Assembly (NCBI RefSeq): GCF_014773485.1
Contig: NZ_JACXBP010000011.1
Location: 1 to 64,000, forward strand
Source of the DNA: Erwinia aphidicola
GTDB taxonomy: Bacteria; Pseudomonadota; Gammaproteobacteria; Enterobacterales; Enterobacteriaceae
Direction of reading: 5' to 3'
Length of the DNA stretch: 64,000 bases
The notes beneath the pieces are model-generated. The model was not told the origin of the DNA. It searched no databases and was given only the letters and a program-made list of their open reading frames with translations. Within the stretch, counting starts at the first letter, position 1. The number at the start of each line of letters is the position of its first letter. Positions 26,372 through 36,742 of this stretch are shown here, one piece after another. Position numbers and translations under genes: made by a program.

Positions 26372-27289
26372 GTGGCACAAAAAGATTATGTAGGCCGCGG
26401 GCGTTCGACAGGGACGCGTCGCAAAAAGACCAACAGTCGCAGCAAGAAGCGCAGCAGTGGATCCGGTGTATCAAAAATCATGGTAGTGCTGGCAGTTGCC
26501 GTTCTGGTCACCTTTATTGGTGGGCTGTGGTTTATTGCACATCATAAAAAAGAAGATGTGCCGGTGATCCCCGATCATAAAGCCACCGGCAACGGCCTGC
26601 CGCCGAAGCCGGAAGAGCGCTGGCGCTATATCAAAGAGCTGGAAAATCGTCAGCTCGGTGTCCCGACGCCGACCGAGCCAACCTCCGGCGGCGAAGCGCA
26701 CTCGCAAACGCAGTTAACCGACGAACAGCGCCAGCTGCTGGACCAGATGCAGGCCGATATGCGCCAGCAGCCGACCCAGCTCAACGAAGTGCCGTGGAAT
26801 GAGCAAACCCCGGCGCAGCGCCAGCAGACGCTACAGCGCCAGCAGCAGCAAACCCAGCTGCAGCAGCAGTCGCGCATGCCACAGCAGCAAACTCAGCAGC
26901 CGGTTCGCACTCAGCCGCAGCAGGCTCAGCAGCCCGCCACGCCGCGCCCGGCACCCATTACGCCGGTCACGCGTGAGCCGGTGCGCCAGCAGCCGAAGCA
27001 GGAAACTGCCGCCGCCGCGCCGAAAGTGGAAACTAAGCCTAAAGAGGCCGAAAAAACCAACGGTCAGCGCTGGATGGTGCAGTGTGGATCGTTCAAAGGG
27101 ACCGACCAGGCGGAATCCATCCGCGCCCAGCTGGCCTTCGAAGGTTTTGAAAGCCGCATCACTACCGGCGGCGGCTGGAATCGCGTGGTGATTGGTCCGT
27201 ATAACAACCGCAGCGGAGCCGACAGTACCCTGAAACGCCTGCGCGGTTCCGGCCACTCAAATTGTATTCCTCTCTCTGTGGGGGGTTGA
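26372..27289 (+). CDS. ftsN: cell division protein FtsN
   Basis: Late divisome protein that triggers septal peptidoglycan synthesis by FtsWI. It has 305 residues: a short basic cytoplasmic tail rich in Arg/Lys/Ser, one transmembrane segment (about 33-53, with VAVLVTFIGGLWFI), a long Gln-rich periplasmic linker (about 125-215), and the C-terminal SPOR domain (about 232-303) with WMVQCGSF and a second Cys in HSNC that can form a disulfide. The start is GTG at 26372 (VAQKDYVGRG) matching E. coli MAQRDYV, with GGA upstream. Its stop codon overlaps the -35 element of the hslVU heat-shock promoter. Confidence 0.95.
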   Translation: MAQKDYVGRGRSTGTRRKKTNSRSKKRSSGSGVSKIMVVLAVAVLVTFIGGLWFIAHHKKEDVPVIPDHKATGNGLPPKPEERWRYIKELENRQLGVPTPTEPTSGGEAHSQTQLTDEQRQLLDQMQADMRQQPTQLNEVPWNEQTPAQRQQTLQRQQQQTQLQQQSRMPQQQTQQPVRTQPQQAQQPATPRPAPITPVTREPVRQQPKQETAAAAPKVETKPKEAEKTNGQRWMVQCGSFKGTDQAESIRAQLAFEGFESRITTGGGWNRVVIGPYNNRSGADSTLKRLRGSGHSNCIPLSVGG

Positions 27290-27312
27290 AACCCTCTAAT
27301 CTCGCCCCATAT
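27286..27312 (+). promoter_or_regulatory. sigma-32 (heat shock) promoter of hslVU
   Basis: TTGAAA (27286-27291) and CCCCATAT (27305-27312) are separated by 13 bp, matching the sigma-32 consensus (CTTGAAA, 13-15 bp, CCCCATNT). The -35 overlaps the ftsN stop codon. Confidence 0.85.
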
Positions 27313-27327
27313 CTGATTGCATCAGTG

Positions 27328-27348
27328 CCCCGCACAAAGCGTGCGGGG
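27328..27348 (+). promoter_or_regulatory. hslV 5'UTR stem-loop
   Basis: CCCCGCAC-AAAGC-GTGCGGGG forms a strong 8-bp hairpin near the predicted 5' end of the hslVU mRNA and 31 bp before the start codon. An inverted repeat in the hslVU leader of E. coli is known to stabilise that mRNA, so the same role is likely. Confidence 0.75.
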
Positions 27349-27379
27349 TCATCTTCCGACTGCAACAAGGGGTCTGCCC

Positions 27380-27910
27380 GTGACAACAATAGTAAGTGTA
27401 CGACGCAACGGCCAGGTAGTAATTGGCGGTGATGGCCAGGCTACCCTCGGCAATACCGTAATGAAAGGCAACGTCAAAAAAGTGCGTCGTCTCTACAATG
27501 ACAAAGTCATTGCCGGTTTTGCCGGCGGTACCGCAGATGCCTTCACCCTGTTTGAACTTTTTGAACGCAAACTGGAAATGCACCAGGGCCACCTGGTGAA
27601 AGCAGCCGTTGAGCTGGCAAAAGACTGGCGCACCGACCGTATGCTGCGCAAGCTCGAAGCGCTGCTGGCCGTGGCCGACGAAAACGCCTCGCTGATCATT
27701 ACCGGCAACGGTGACGTTATCCAGCCAGAAAATGACCTCATTGCCATCGGTTCGGGCGGTCCTTACGCTCAGGCAGCAGCTCGTGCGCTGCTGGAAAACA
27801 CCGACATCGGCGCGCAGGATATTGTGGAAAAAGCGCTCGGTATTGCAGGTGATATCTGCATCTATACCAACCACAATCTCACCATCGAATCACTACCGTC
27901 TAAAGCGTAA
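27380..27910 (+). CDS. hslV: ATP-dependent protease proteolytic subunit HslV
   Basis: Threonine protease forming a double hexamer capped by HslU; degrades misfolded proteins and regulators such as SulA in the cytoplasm. It has 176 residues as in E. coli. The start is GTG at 27380 behind AAGGGG; removal of Met exposes the catalytic Thr of TTIVSVRRNG. Near-identity runs through GNTVMKGNVKKVRRLYNDK. An in-frame ATG 63 bp upstream would bury the catalytic Thr and is rejected. It is followed by hslU after 12 bp. Confidence 0.97.
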   Translation: MTTIVSVRRNGQVVIGGDGQATLGNTVMKGNVKKVRRLYNDKVIAGFAGGTADAFTLFELFERKLEMHQGHLVKAAVELAKDWRTDRMLRKLEALLAVADENASLIITGNGDVIQPENDLIAIGSGGPYAQAAARALLENTDIGAQDIVEKALGIAGDICIYTNHNLTIESLPSKA

Positions 27911-27922
27911 GGATCCTAATTT

Positions 27923-29257
27923 ATGTCTGCTATGACTCCGCGCGAGATTGTCAGCGAACTCAACAGATTTATCATCGGCCAGGATGGCGCAAAGCGTGCC
28001 GTGGCTATCGCCCTGCGTAACCGCTGGCGCCGCATGCAGCTAGATGAAGAGCTGCGTCATGAAGTGACCCCAAAAAACATTCTGATGATCGGCCCGACCG
28101 GCGTCGGTAAAACCGAAATTGCCCGCCGCCTGGCGAAGCTGGCTAACGCGCCGTTCATCAAGGTTGAAGCCACCAAGTTCACTGAAGTGGGCTATGTCGG
28201 TAAAGAAGTGGATTCGATTATCCGCGATTTGACTGACTCTGCGCTGAAAATGGTGCGTTCTCAGGCTATTGAGAAAAATCGCTACCGCGCCGAAGAGATG
28301 GCGGAAGAGCGTATTCTTGACGTGCTGATCCCACCGGCTAAAAACAACTGGGGCCAGAACGAAACGTCGGCGGAACCGTCTGCTGCTCGCCAGTCATTCC
28401 GCAAAAAGCTGCGCGAAGGCCAGCTGGATGACAAAGAGATTGAAATCGACCTGGCCGCCGTCTCCGCCAATGGCGTGGAGATCATGGCGCCTCCCGGTAT
28501 GGAGGAGATGACCAGCCAGCTGCAGTCGATGTTCCAGAACCTCGGCGGCCAGAAGCAGAAACCGCGCAAGCTGAAAATCAAAGAGGCGATGAAGCTGCTG
28601 ATTGAAGAAGAAGCGGCGAAGCTGGTCAACCCGGAAGAGCTGAAGCAGGAAGCCATCGATGCGGTCGAGCAGCACGGTATCGTGTTTATTGATGAGATTG
28701 ATAAAGTCTGTAAGCGCGGCGAATCCTCCGGCCCGGACGTCTCTCGCGAAGGCGTACAGCGCGACCTGCTGCCGCTGGTAGAAGGCTGTACCGTATCGAC
28801 CAAGCACGGCATGGTGAAAACTGACCATATTCTGTTTATCGCCTCCGGCGCATTCCAGGTGGCCAGCCCGTCTGACCTGATCCCTGAGCTGCAGGGCCGT
28901 CTGCCAATCCGCGTTGAGCTGCAGGCGCTGACCACGCACGATTTCGAGCGTATCCTCACCGAGCCAAGCGCCTCAATCACCGTGCAGTATAAAGCGCTGA
29001 TGAATACCGAAGGCGTAGAGATTAACTTCACCGAAGACGGCATCAGCAAAATCGCCGCCGCCGCGTGGCAGGTTAATGAAACCGCTGAGAACATCGGTGC
29101 GCGCCGCCTGCACACCGTGCTGGAGCGTCTGATGGAGGAGATCTCCTATGACGCCAGCGACCTGACCGGGCAGTCGTTCACTATCGATGCCGAGTACGTC
29201 AGCAAGCACCTGGATGAACTGGTGGCCGACGAAGACCTCAGCCGCTTTATCCTGTAA
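27923..29257 (+). CDS. hslU: HslUV protease ATPase subunit HslU
   Basis: AAA+ unfoldase that recognises and threads substrates into HslV. It has 444 residues (E. coli 443). Walker A GPTGVGKTEIARRLAKL, Walker B GIVFIDEIDK, the pore motif GYVG (EVGYVGKEV), the substrate-gathering I-domain (about 110-240) and sensor 2 GARR are present. The C-terminus LSRFIL inserts between HslV subunits to activate it. Cotranscribed with hslV. Confidence 0.98.
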   Translation: MSAMTPREIVSELNRFIIGQDGAKRAVAIALRNRWRRMQLDEELRHEVTPKNILMIGPTGVGKTEIARRLAKLANAPFIKVEATKFTEVGYVGKEVDSIIRDLTDSALKMVRSQAIEKNRYRAEEMAEERILDVLIPPAKNNWGQNETSAEPSAARQSFRKKLREGQLDDKEIEIDLAAVSANGVEIMAPPGMEEMTSQLQSMFQNLGGQKQKPRKLKIKEAMKLLIEEEAAKLVNPEELKQEAIDAVEQHGIVFIDEIDKVCKRGESSGPDVSREGVQRDLLPLVEGCTVSTKHGMVKTDHILFIASGAFQVASPSDLIPELQGRLPIRVELQALTTHDFERILTEPSASITVQYKALMNTEGVEINFTEDGISKIAAAAWQVNETAENIGARRLHTVLERLMEEISYDASDLTGQSFTIDAEYVSKHLDELVADEDLSRFIL

Positions 29258-29271
29258 TCCCTGCTCCCCTC

Positions 29272-29298
29272 ATCCCGGCACCTGCCGGGATTTTTTTA
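29272..29298 (+). terminator. hslVU terminator
   Basis: ATCCCGGCA-CC-TGCCGGGAT followed by seven T, 15 bp after hslU. Confidence 0.93.
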
Positions 29299-29417
29299 TC
29301 CTGCCTGCACCTTGACCTGGATTAACACTTCCCGGCGCCGTCGCGCGTAAACTGCCCGCTGAACCCGCTCTGGCATTCGCCGGACTCGACCTGTCGCGGA
29401 TCGGAGGCGCAACCCCT

Positions 29418-30344
29418 ATGGAAAACAGCCAACTGGCCCCCTTAATCAGTCAGCCACAGGCCTGGCTGGAGAGTTTGCGCCTGCGCACGCTGCCGCTGGC
29501 CTGCGCCTCCATTATTACTGGCAGTGCGCTGGCGTGGTGGCAGGGGCACTTCGACCTCACCACCGCGCTGCTGGCGCTGCTGACCACCGTACTGCTGCAG
29601 ATCCTCTCTAATCTCGCCAATGATTACGGGGATACCGGGAAAGGCAGTGACAGTGCCGATCGCATCGGGCCGCTGCGCGGGATGCAGAAAGGGGCCATCA
29701 GCCGCTATCAGATGCGTATTGCGCTGGTCTTCACCGTGCTGCTGACGATGGCGAGCGGCATCGTACTGCTGTCACGCGCCTGCCGCTCGCTCAGCGATAT
29801 GCTGGGCTTCCTTGCCCTGGGCGCGCTGGCGATCGTCGCGGCGATCGCCTATACCGTCGGGCGCAAGCCTTATGGCTACCTGGGCCTTGGCGATCTCTCC
29901 GTGATGATATTTTTTGGCTGGCTGGGGGTGATCGGTAGCTGGTATCTGCAAACCCACCAGCTCAGCACGCTGCCGCTGCTGCCTGCCAGCGCCTGCGGGC
30001 TGCTGGCGACCGCAGTGCTGAATATCAACAACCTGCGCGATATTGACAGCGACCGGCTGAACGGTAAATTCACCCTGGCCGTGCGCCTGGGCCCGCTGCG
30101 GGCGCGGCACTACCACCGGCTACTGCTCGCCGCAGCCTCACTTTGCCTGGCATGCTTCACGCTGCGGTATAACCCCCATCCCGCCGGCTGGCTGTTCCTG
30201 CTGAGCGTCCCGCTGTTGTGGCAGCAGGGCAGCAGGGTGCTGCGCGAAACCAGCCCCGCAGCGATGCGCCCGATGCTGGAAAAAACGGTGAAAATGGCCC
30301 TGCTGGTGAACGTGCTGTTTGCCGTTGGATTGCTGCTCAGCTAA
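29418..30344 (+). CDS. menA: 1,4-dihydroxy-2-naphthoate octaprenyltransferase MenA
   Basis: UbiA-family membrane enzyme attaching an octaprenyl chain to DHNA to give demethylmenaquinone. The 308 residues equal the E. coli length, with about eight or nine transmembrane segments. The first Asp-rich motif is NDYGDTGKGSD and a second lies in NNLRDIDSDRLNGK; YTVGRKPYGYLGLGD is also conserved. The ATG at 29418 lies behind GGAGGCG. Followed by rraA. Confidence 0.96.
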   Translation: MENSQLAPLISQPQAWLESLRLRTLPLACASIITGSALAWWQGHFDLTTALLALLTTVLLQILSNLANDYGDTGKGSDSADRIGPLRGMQKGAISRYQMRIALVFTVLLTMASGIVLLSRACRSLSDMLGFLALGALAIVAAIAYTVGRKPYGYLGLGDLSVMIFFGWLGVIGSWYLQTHQLSTLPLLPASACGLLATAVLNINNLRDIDSDRLNGKFTLAVRLGPLRARHYHRLLLAAASLCLACFTLRYNPHPAGWLFLLSVPLLWQQGSRVLRETSPAAMRPMLEKTVKMALLVNVLFAVGLLLS

Positions 30345-30450
30345 TTGCGATGTGCTTGACCCATCGCAATTTTTAACAATTGATGATTTTGCCAACAGCC
30401 GGGTTTAAGCGATATACTTACCCCCCCTGTAGCAAACAGACGAAAACCCT

Positions 30451-30936
30451 ATGAAATACGATACTTCAGAACTGTGCGACATCTATCACGAGGACGTGAA
30501 TGTCGTTGAACCGCTCTTCTCAAACTTTGGTGGGCGCACCTCGTTTGGCGGGCAAATCATCACGGTAAAATGTTTCGAGGACAACGGTCTGCTCTATGAT
30601 TTGCTGGAGGAAAACGGTCGTGGCCGCATTCTGCTGGTTGATGGCGGCGGCTCGGTTCGCCGGGCGCTGGTTGATGCTGCTCTTGCAAGGCTGGCAGTGG
30701 AAAACGAGTGGGAAGGCATCGTGGTGTACGGCTCGGTGCGCCAGGTCGACGACCTGGAAGAGCTGGATATCGGCATTCAGGCGATTGCGGCGATCCCGGC
30801 GGGTGCCGCGGGTGAAGGCATTGGTGAAAGCGACGTGCGGGTTAACTTCGGCGGCGTCACCTTCTTCTCCGGTGACCATCTGTACGCTGATAATACCGGT
30901 ATGATCCTCTCGGAAGACCCGCTCGATATCGAATAA
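30451..30936 (+). CDS. rraA: RNase E inhibitor RraA
   Basis: Homotrimeric ring protein that binds RNase E and dampens mRNA decay; originally misnamed MenG. It has 161 residues, like E. coli RraA, with the conserved opening KYDTSELCDIY and the LLVDGGGSVRRALVDA segment. It is separated from menA by 106 bp containing its own probable promoter region, and ends at a strong hairpin. Confidence 0.97.
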   Translation: MKYDTSELCDIYHEDVNVVEPLFSNFGGRTSFGGQIITVKCFEDNGLLYDLLEENGRGRILLVDGGGSVRRALVDAALARLAVENEWEGIVVYGSVRQVDDLEELDIGIQAIAAIPAGAAGEGIGESDVRVNFGGVTFFSGDHLYADNTGMILSEDPLDIE

Positions 30937-30940
30937 GCGA

Positions 30941-30970
30941 AAACGGGTGCCTGCGGCACCCGTTTCTCTC
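30941..30970. terminator. rraA terminator
   Basis: AAACGGGTGCC-TGC-GGCACCCGTTT (11-bp stem) followed by CTCTCT; the reverse strand has an A-rich flank that becomes T-rich (TTTCGC), so it may also serve zapB. Confidence 0.85.
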
Positions 30971-31001
30971 TACAGCTCTCTGTTTTAACGAGGGAGCAGC
31001 A

Positions 31002-31241
31002 TTACACCTCTTCCATTTTTCCCAGCAGTGCACGCAGACGTTCCTGCCACACATGCTGCTCTTCCTTCAGGTGCTGGTTTTCGCGCACCAGCGCATCAGT
31101 ATTACCCGACGCCTGCTGAACCTGCTGGTTCAGATTACCGTTCTGCTCTTTCAGCTCTTCGATTTCCATCTGCAACAGCGTGATGGTATCAATCGCCTGC
31201 TGCACTTTCGCTTCCAGTTTCTCAAACACTTCAAATGACAT
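31002..31241 (-). CDS. zapB: cell division protein ZapB
   Basis: Small cytoplasmic coiled-coil protein that joins the Z-ring through ZapA and connects to MatP. It has 79 residues (E. coli 81), almost wholly heptad-repeat coiled coil (about 3-75) with the conserved MSFEVFEKLEAKVQQAID opening and RLRALLGKMEEV end. The ATG at 31241 follows AGGAGAGGTTAAG on the minus strand. It is convergent with rraA, as in E. coli. Confidence 0.95.
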   Translation of the reverse strand: MSFEVFEKLEAKVQQAIDTITLLQMEIEELKEQNGNLNQQVQQASGNTDALVRENQHLKEEQHVWQERLRALLGKMEEV

Positions 31242-31686
31242 TTCTTAACCTCTCCTATTCGCAGGGCGTTGATGATGCTAGCCGCAGGGGTGAGGAATGA
31301 ACCGGCATTCCGCGGATAACAACGATGCCCCGATTGTAAGTAGAGCGGCACCCCAAGTCCAGCAGCGAACCCGCACGGGGCGCAGTCTGTAACAATTTTC
31401 GGTCTAGACCTGGTTTATGCAACAACTCACCGGGGAAAATGTAAGGTCAGGGTTAATTATTTGCGCATTTCACGCGCGATCAAACGCGCATCCTGGTGTT
31501 TCTGGAAAGGAAAAAGACGCGAAAACGCTCATTTTTATGACGCGCTACACAATTTTTGATTTCGCTATTTCTCGTTTATGCTCGTTAACGATAAATTCAC
31601 AACAGCCCTACATAAGATTTGGGTGGTTCACGGATGAAGCAAAACTAAGATGGTAAACATTTAACCTCGCCTTCAGGAATTTCATC
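31242..31686. promoter_or_regulatory. zapB/glpF divergent intergenic region with GlpR operator
   Basis: A 445-bp gap between divergent genes. The clearest site is TTATGCTCGTTAACGATAAA (31576-31595), a good match to the GlpR palindrome (consensus WATGTTCGWTAWCGAACATW), with a weaker half-site-like run CGCTATTTCTCGTTTA just upstream. GlpR represses glpFKX until glycerol-3-phosphate binds. CRP control is expected from E. coli but I could not pick a confident CRP site. A short open frame at 31417-31656 has no recognisable product and overlaps the operator. Confidence 0.7.
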
Positions 31687-32526
31687 ATGAGTCATACAAG
31701 CACACTTAAAGGGCAGTGCATCGCCGAGTTCCTTGGTACTGCTACGATCATCTTCTTTGGTGCTGGCTGTGTCGCAGCTATGAAACTCGCCGGTGCCAGT
31801 TTTGGCCAGTGGGAAATCAGCATCATCTGGGGTATTGCCGTTTCAATGGCGGTCTACCTTAGCGCCGGTATCTCCGGGGCGCACCTCAACCCTGCCGTCA
31901 CCGTCGCACTGTGGTTATTCGCCAATTTCGAAGGCCGTAAAGTCATTCCCTACACCCTTGCGCAGGTCGCCGGAGCGTTTTGCTCTGCTGCACTGGTTTA
32001 CGGTCTTTACTACAATTTATTCCTCGACTACGAACAGACGCATCAGATGGTACGCGGCAGCGTTGAAAGCCTCGACCTCGCGGGCATCTTCTCCACCTAT
32101 CCCAACCCGCATATTGGCGTCGGCCAGGCCTTCCTGGTTGAGATAGTGATCACCGCGGTGATGATGGGGCTGATTATGGCGCTGACCGATGATGGCAACG
32201 GCCTGCCGCGTGGCCCAATGGCGCCGCTGCTGATTGGCCTGCTGATCGCCGTTATCGGTGGTGCGATGGGTCCACTGACCGGATTTGCACTGAACCCGGC
32301 ACGTGATTTCGGACCAAAACTGTTCGCCTGGGTTGCTGGCTGGGGTAATGTTGCCTTCACCGGCGCCCGTGATATCCCTTATTTCCTTGTTCCGATCTTT
32401 GGCCCACTGGTCGGCGCAAGTCTCGGTGCCTTTGGTTACCGCGCCCTGATTGCCAACAACCTGCCAGGCAAGGTTGCTGAAAAACAGGAAAAACCGGTGC
32501 CACGCGCTGCACAGCGTAAAGCATAA
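31687..32526 (+). CDS. glpF: glycerol facilitator GlpF
   Basis: Aquaglyceroporin of the inner membrane letting glycerol diffuse in. It has 279 residues (E. coli 281), six full transmembrane helices and two half-helices carrying the two NPA motifs (AHLNPAVTV and LNPARDFG). The second NPA is followed by the Asp typical of glycerol-conducting members. The C-terminal tail differs from E. coli. It starts the glpF-glpK operon. Confidence 0.97.
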   Translation: MSHTSTLKGQCIAEFLGTATIIFFGAGCVAAMKLAGASFGQWEISIIWGIAVSMAVYLSAGISGAHLNPAVTVALWLFANFEGRKVIPYTLAQVAGAFCSAALVYGLYYNLFLDYEQTHQMVRGSVESLDLAGIFSTYPNPHIGVGQAFLVEIVITAVMMGLIMALTDDGNGLPRGPMAPLLIGLLIAVIGGAMGPLTGFALNPARDFGPKLFAWVAGWGNVAFTGARDIPYFLVPIFGPLVGASLGAFGYRALIANNLPGKVAEKQEKPVPRAAQRKA

Positions 32527-32560
32527 TCCTGCTAACTGCCTACACCATCAGGAAATTATT

Positions 32561-34075
<1,515 letters not shown>

Positions 34076-34082
34076 CTCCCCC

Positions 34083-34108
34083 TGCCCGCGGTCGCCAGAT
34101 CGCGGGCA
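34083..34108 (+). terminator. glpK/glpX intercistronic hairpin
   Basis: TGCCCGCG/CGCGGGCA arms with a 10-nt loop, eight bases after glpK. It is followed by a pyrimidine-rich stretch (TCCTCCTTCCCCTCCC) and not a T-run, so it may attenuate or stabilise the upstream mRNA without fully terminating. Confidence 0.5.
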
Positions 34109-34173
34109 TCCTCCTTCCCCTCCCTCTTCCCTGTGATAAACTTCCCGCCTCATTTGTTTCCTTAAGGCATGTC

Positions 34174-35184
34174 ATGAAACGAGAACTGGCGATTGAATTT
34201 TCCCGCGTCACCGAAGCGGCAGCACTGGCTGGCTATAAGTGGCTGGGGCGCGGCGACAAAAACGCAGCCGATGGCGCTGCGGTACACGCGATGCGCATTA
34301 TGCTCAATAAAGTCGATATCGATGGTCAGATCGTGATTGGCGAAGGGGAAATAGATGAAGCGCCGATGCTCTACATCGGTGAGAAAGTCGGTACTGGCCA
34401 TGGCGATGCGGTGGATATCGCCGTCGATCCCATTGAAGGTACCCGCATGACCGCGCTTGGCCAGGCCAACGCGCTGGCGGTGATGGCGGTGGGTGACAAA
34501 GGCACCTTCCTGCATGCCCCGGATATGTACATGGAGAAACTGGTGGTCGGTCCCGGCGCCAAAGGTGCTATCAACCTCGATCTGCCGCTGGAAGAGAACC
34601 TGCGGCGCATTGCGCAGGCTCTGAAGAAACCGCTGGCAGAGCTGACCGTTACGCTGCTGGCGAAGCCGCGCCACGATGCGGTGATTGCCCGTCTGCAGCA
34701 GCTTGGCGTGCGCGTGTTTACCTTCCCGGATGGCGATGTCGCCGCGTCGATTCTGACCTGTATGCCGGACAGCGAAGTGGATGTGATGTACGGCATCGGC
34801 GGCGCGCCGGAGGGTGTGGTCTCAGCCGCGGCGATCCGCGCACTGGACGGCGATATGCAGGGCCGCCTGCTGGCACGTCACGACGTTAAGGGTGACACGC
34901 CAGAGAACCGCCGCCTGGGTGAAGAGGAGCTGGAGCGCTGCCGTGCGATGGGGATTGAAGCAGGCCAGGTGCTGGCGCTGGACCAGATGGCGCGCAACGA
35001 TAACGTGGTGTTTTCCGCCACCGGCATCACCAGCGGCGATCTGCTAAAAGGCATCACGCGCAACGGCAATATGGCGACCACTGAAACCCTGCTGATCCGC
35101 GGTAAATCACGCACCATTCGTCGCATCCAGTCGATTCATTACCTCGACCTGAAAGACGAAAGTTTGCATCAGTATATTTTGTAA
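34174..35184 (+). CDS. glpX: fructose-1,6-bisphosphatase class II GlpX
   Basis: Mn-dependent hydrolysis of fructose 1,6-bisphosphate in gluconeogenesis. It has 336 residues, as in E. coli. Metal-binding motifs of the Li+-sensitive phosphatase fold are seen in GEGEIDEAPML and AVDPIEGTRM. The start MKRELAIEFSRV is conserved. It is separated from glpK by 98 bp with a hairpin. Convergent with emrD across a REP pair. Confidence 0.97.
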   Translation: MKRELAIEFSRVTEAAALAGYKWLGRGDKNAADGAAVHAMRIMLNKVDIDGQIVIGEGEIDEAPMLYIGEKVGTGHGDAVDIAVDPIEGTRMTALGQANALAVMAVGDKGTFLHAPDMYMEKLVVGPGAKGAINLDLPLEENLRRIAQALKKPLAELTVTLLAKPRHDAVIARLQQLGVRVFTFPDGDVAASILTCMPDSEVDVMYGIGGAPEGVVSAAAIRALDGDMQGRLLARHDVKGDTPENRRLGEEELERCRAMGIEAGQVLALDQMARNDNVVFSATGITSGDLLKGITRNGNMATTETLLIRGKSRTIRRIQSIHYLDLKDESLHQYIL

Positions 35185-35189
35185 AACCC

Positions 35190-35248
35190 GGGGCGGGCAT
35201 GCCATCGCCCCCTACACGATCCTGTAGGGGCGACGGCATGCCTCGCCC
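35190..35248. repeat. inverted REP pair between glpX and emrD
   Basis: Left hairpin GGGGCG/CGCCCC enclosing the palindrome GGCATGCC and ending in CTAC (35190-35215); spacer ACGATCCT; right hairpin GTAG then GGGCGA/TCGCCC enclosing a second GGCATGCC (35224-35248). The two feet CCCCTAC and GTAGGGG face each other across the 8-bp spacer, as in the argG/argH pair. Confidence 0.87.
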
Positions 35249-35253
35249 TGCAT

Positions 35254-36432
35254 TTACGCCGCATGCGGCTGCGGATGCTTCGACAGCGGCAGCCAGCACA
35301 GCAGGATCAGCAGCGCGGTGCCAAACATCAGCATCCCCAGGCTGAACTGACCGTTCTGCGGCAGCAGCGCCGACAGCCAGGCGGTGATGCCGGACCCCAG
35401 ATTCTGTAACCCCCCCACCAGCGCCCCGGCGGTACCTGCCATATAGGGCCACGGCTCCATCGCACCGGTGGTCGCCAGCGGAAACAGCATCCCGGCACCA
35501 AAGAAGAACAGCGATGCCGGCACGATCAGCGTCCACAGATTCATCACCCCGAGCCAGCCCGGGATCCACATCATCACCCCCGCCAGCAGGCAGCTATTCA
35601 CCGCGTACCACATCACGGTGGTAAACGAACGCTCGCTGCGCCCGGCAAACCACGCGCCGAAAAAGGCAGCGGGCAGCGGCAGAATAAACAGAACGCTCAC
35701 CGCCAGGCTGCTGTAACCCAGCACGCCGCCCATCAGCACGCCGCAGCTGGCCTCAAATACCGCAATCCCAGACAGAGCACCGATTAGGATCAGCAGATAG
35801 CGCACAAAGCTGCTGTCACCGAGCAAGGGCCGGTAGCGCGAGAAGAACGGGCGAGGCGGTAGGCCACTCGGGCGGGTTTCCGGCAGCCAGCGCAGCATGA
35901 CGGCAGCGACCATCAGGCACAGCAGCAGCAGGAAAGCAAAGCAGGCCTGCCAGCCAAACAGGTGCGTCAGCCCGGCCCCGATTACCGGCGCAATGAGCGG
36001 GCTGACCAGAATGCCCATGTTGAGCAGGCTGTTGGCATGGCGCAGCGCGCTGCCCGAATAGAGGTCGCGCGGCATAGTACGCGCCATCACGCCCGCCACG
36101 CCGGTGCCCATGCCCTGGATCGCCGCCCCCAGCACCAGTCCGTTCAGGCTGTGCGCCAGCAGCGCGGTCAGCGAACCGGCAATAAATACCGCCATGCCAA
36201 ACAGGATCACCGGACGGCGGCCGATATTATCCGACAGCGGCCCGTAAAACAGCTGGGACGCGCCGTAGGTCATCAGGTACGCCGCCATCACTCGCTGCAC
36301 CGCGCCGTCGCCCACGTGAAACGCCTCGGCAATGGTCGACATCGCCGGAACGTAGATGGTTTGCGCCATCTGTCCCACGGCCAGCAGCGCTATCAGCATC
36401 ACTAACAGATGCCCGTTTTCTAATTTTTTCAT
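35254..36432 (-). CDS. emrD: multidrug efflux MFS transporter EmrD
   Basis: Twelve-helix major facilitator protein of the DHA1 drug:H+ antiporter group. It has 392 residues and resembles E. coli EmrD (394 aa) across its length: shared segments are VGQMAQTIYVPA, GASQLFYGPLSD, GMGTGVAGVMART and FFGAGMLFPLATTGAMEP. E. coli EmrD exports uncouplers and some detergents; substrates here are inferred. In E. coli emrD lies elsewhere, so its position between glpX and fpr is a local rearrangement. Confidence 0.92.
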   Translation of the reverse strand: MKKLENGHLLVMLIALLAVGQMAQTIYVPAMSTIAEAFHVGDGAVQRVMAAYLMTYGASQLFYGPLSDNIGRRPVILFGMAVFIAGSLTALLAHSLNGLVLGAAIQGMGTGVAGVMARTMPRDLYSGSALRHANSLLNMGILVSPLIAPVIGAGLTHLFGWQACFAFLLLLCLMVAAVMLRWLPETRPSGLPPRPFFSRYRPLLGDSSFVRYLLILIGALSGIAVFEASCGVLMGGVLGYSSLAVSVLFILPLPAAFFGAWFAGRSERSFTTVMWYAVNSCLLAGVMMWIPGWLGVMNLWTLIVPASLFFFGAGMLFPLATTGAMEPWPYMAGTAGALVGGLQNLGSGITAWLSALLPQNGQFSLGMLMFGTALLILLCWLPLSKHPQPHAA

Positions 36433-36742
36433 CGCTTAGCGTCATTATAAAGAGGGGAAAAGTTCACTCAGTGAAGAGTGATCTGCCAGATATCCCGGCA
36501 TAATGGCGCTGAAAATATCAGGATTGCGTGACAAAGCGAGGGGTCAGCAGCAAATAGCGCACGCCGCGCTGTCAGCAAAAGCAGGCGCAGCTGTAAATCA
36601 TTTTTTACGCTACGTTTATAGAGTGCTCATACTTTGTCGATACGAGCTTTCGCATCGGCCAGCGGCTGGAAAAAGTCGCGACAGCTGGCGAAGATAGCCG
36701 CAGAAACGCCAATGATGTCGCAAATGAATTAAGGAGTTTTTT
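36433..36742. other. emrD/fpr divergent intergenic region
   Basis: 310 bp between divergent genes. It must hold both promoters, and E. coli fpr is SoxS-activated, but I found no convincing sox/mar box. No repeat, tRNA or recognisable small gene is seen. An AAGGAG Shine-Dalgarno for fpr lies at 36731-36736. Confidence 0.4.

Noticed and set aside
28282..29115. 277-codon minus-strand frame opposite hslU
   Set aside because: Ser/Arg-rich shadow translation of hslU.
31417..31656. 79-codon plus-strand frame upstream of glpF
   Set aside because: Overlaps the GlpR operator and promoter; no Shine-Dalgarno and no similarity.
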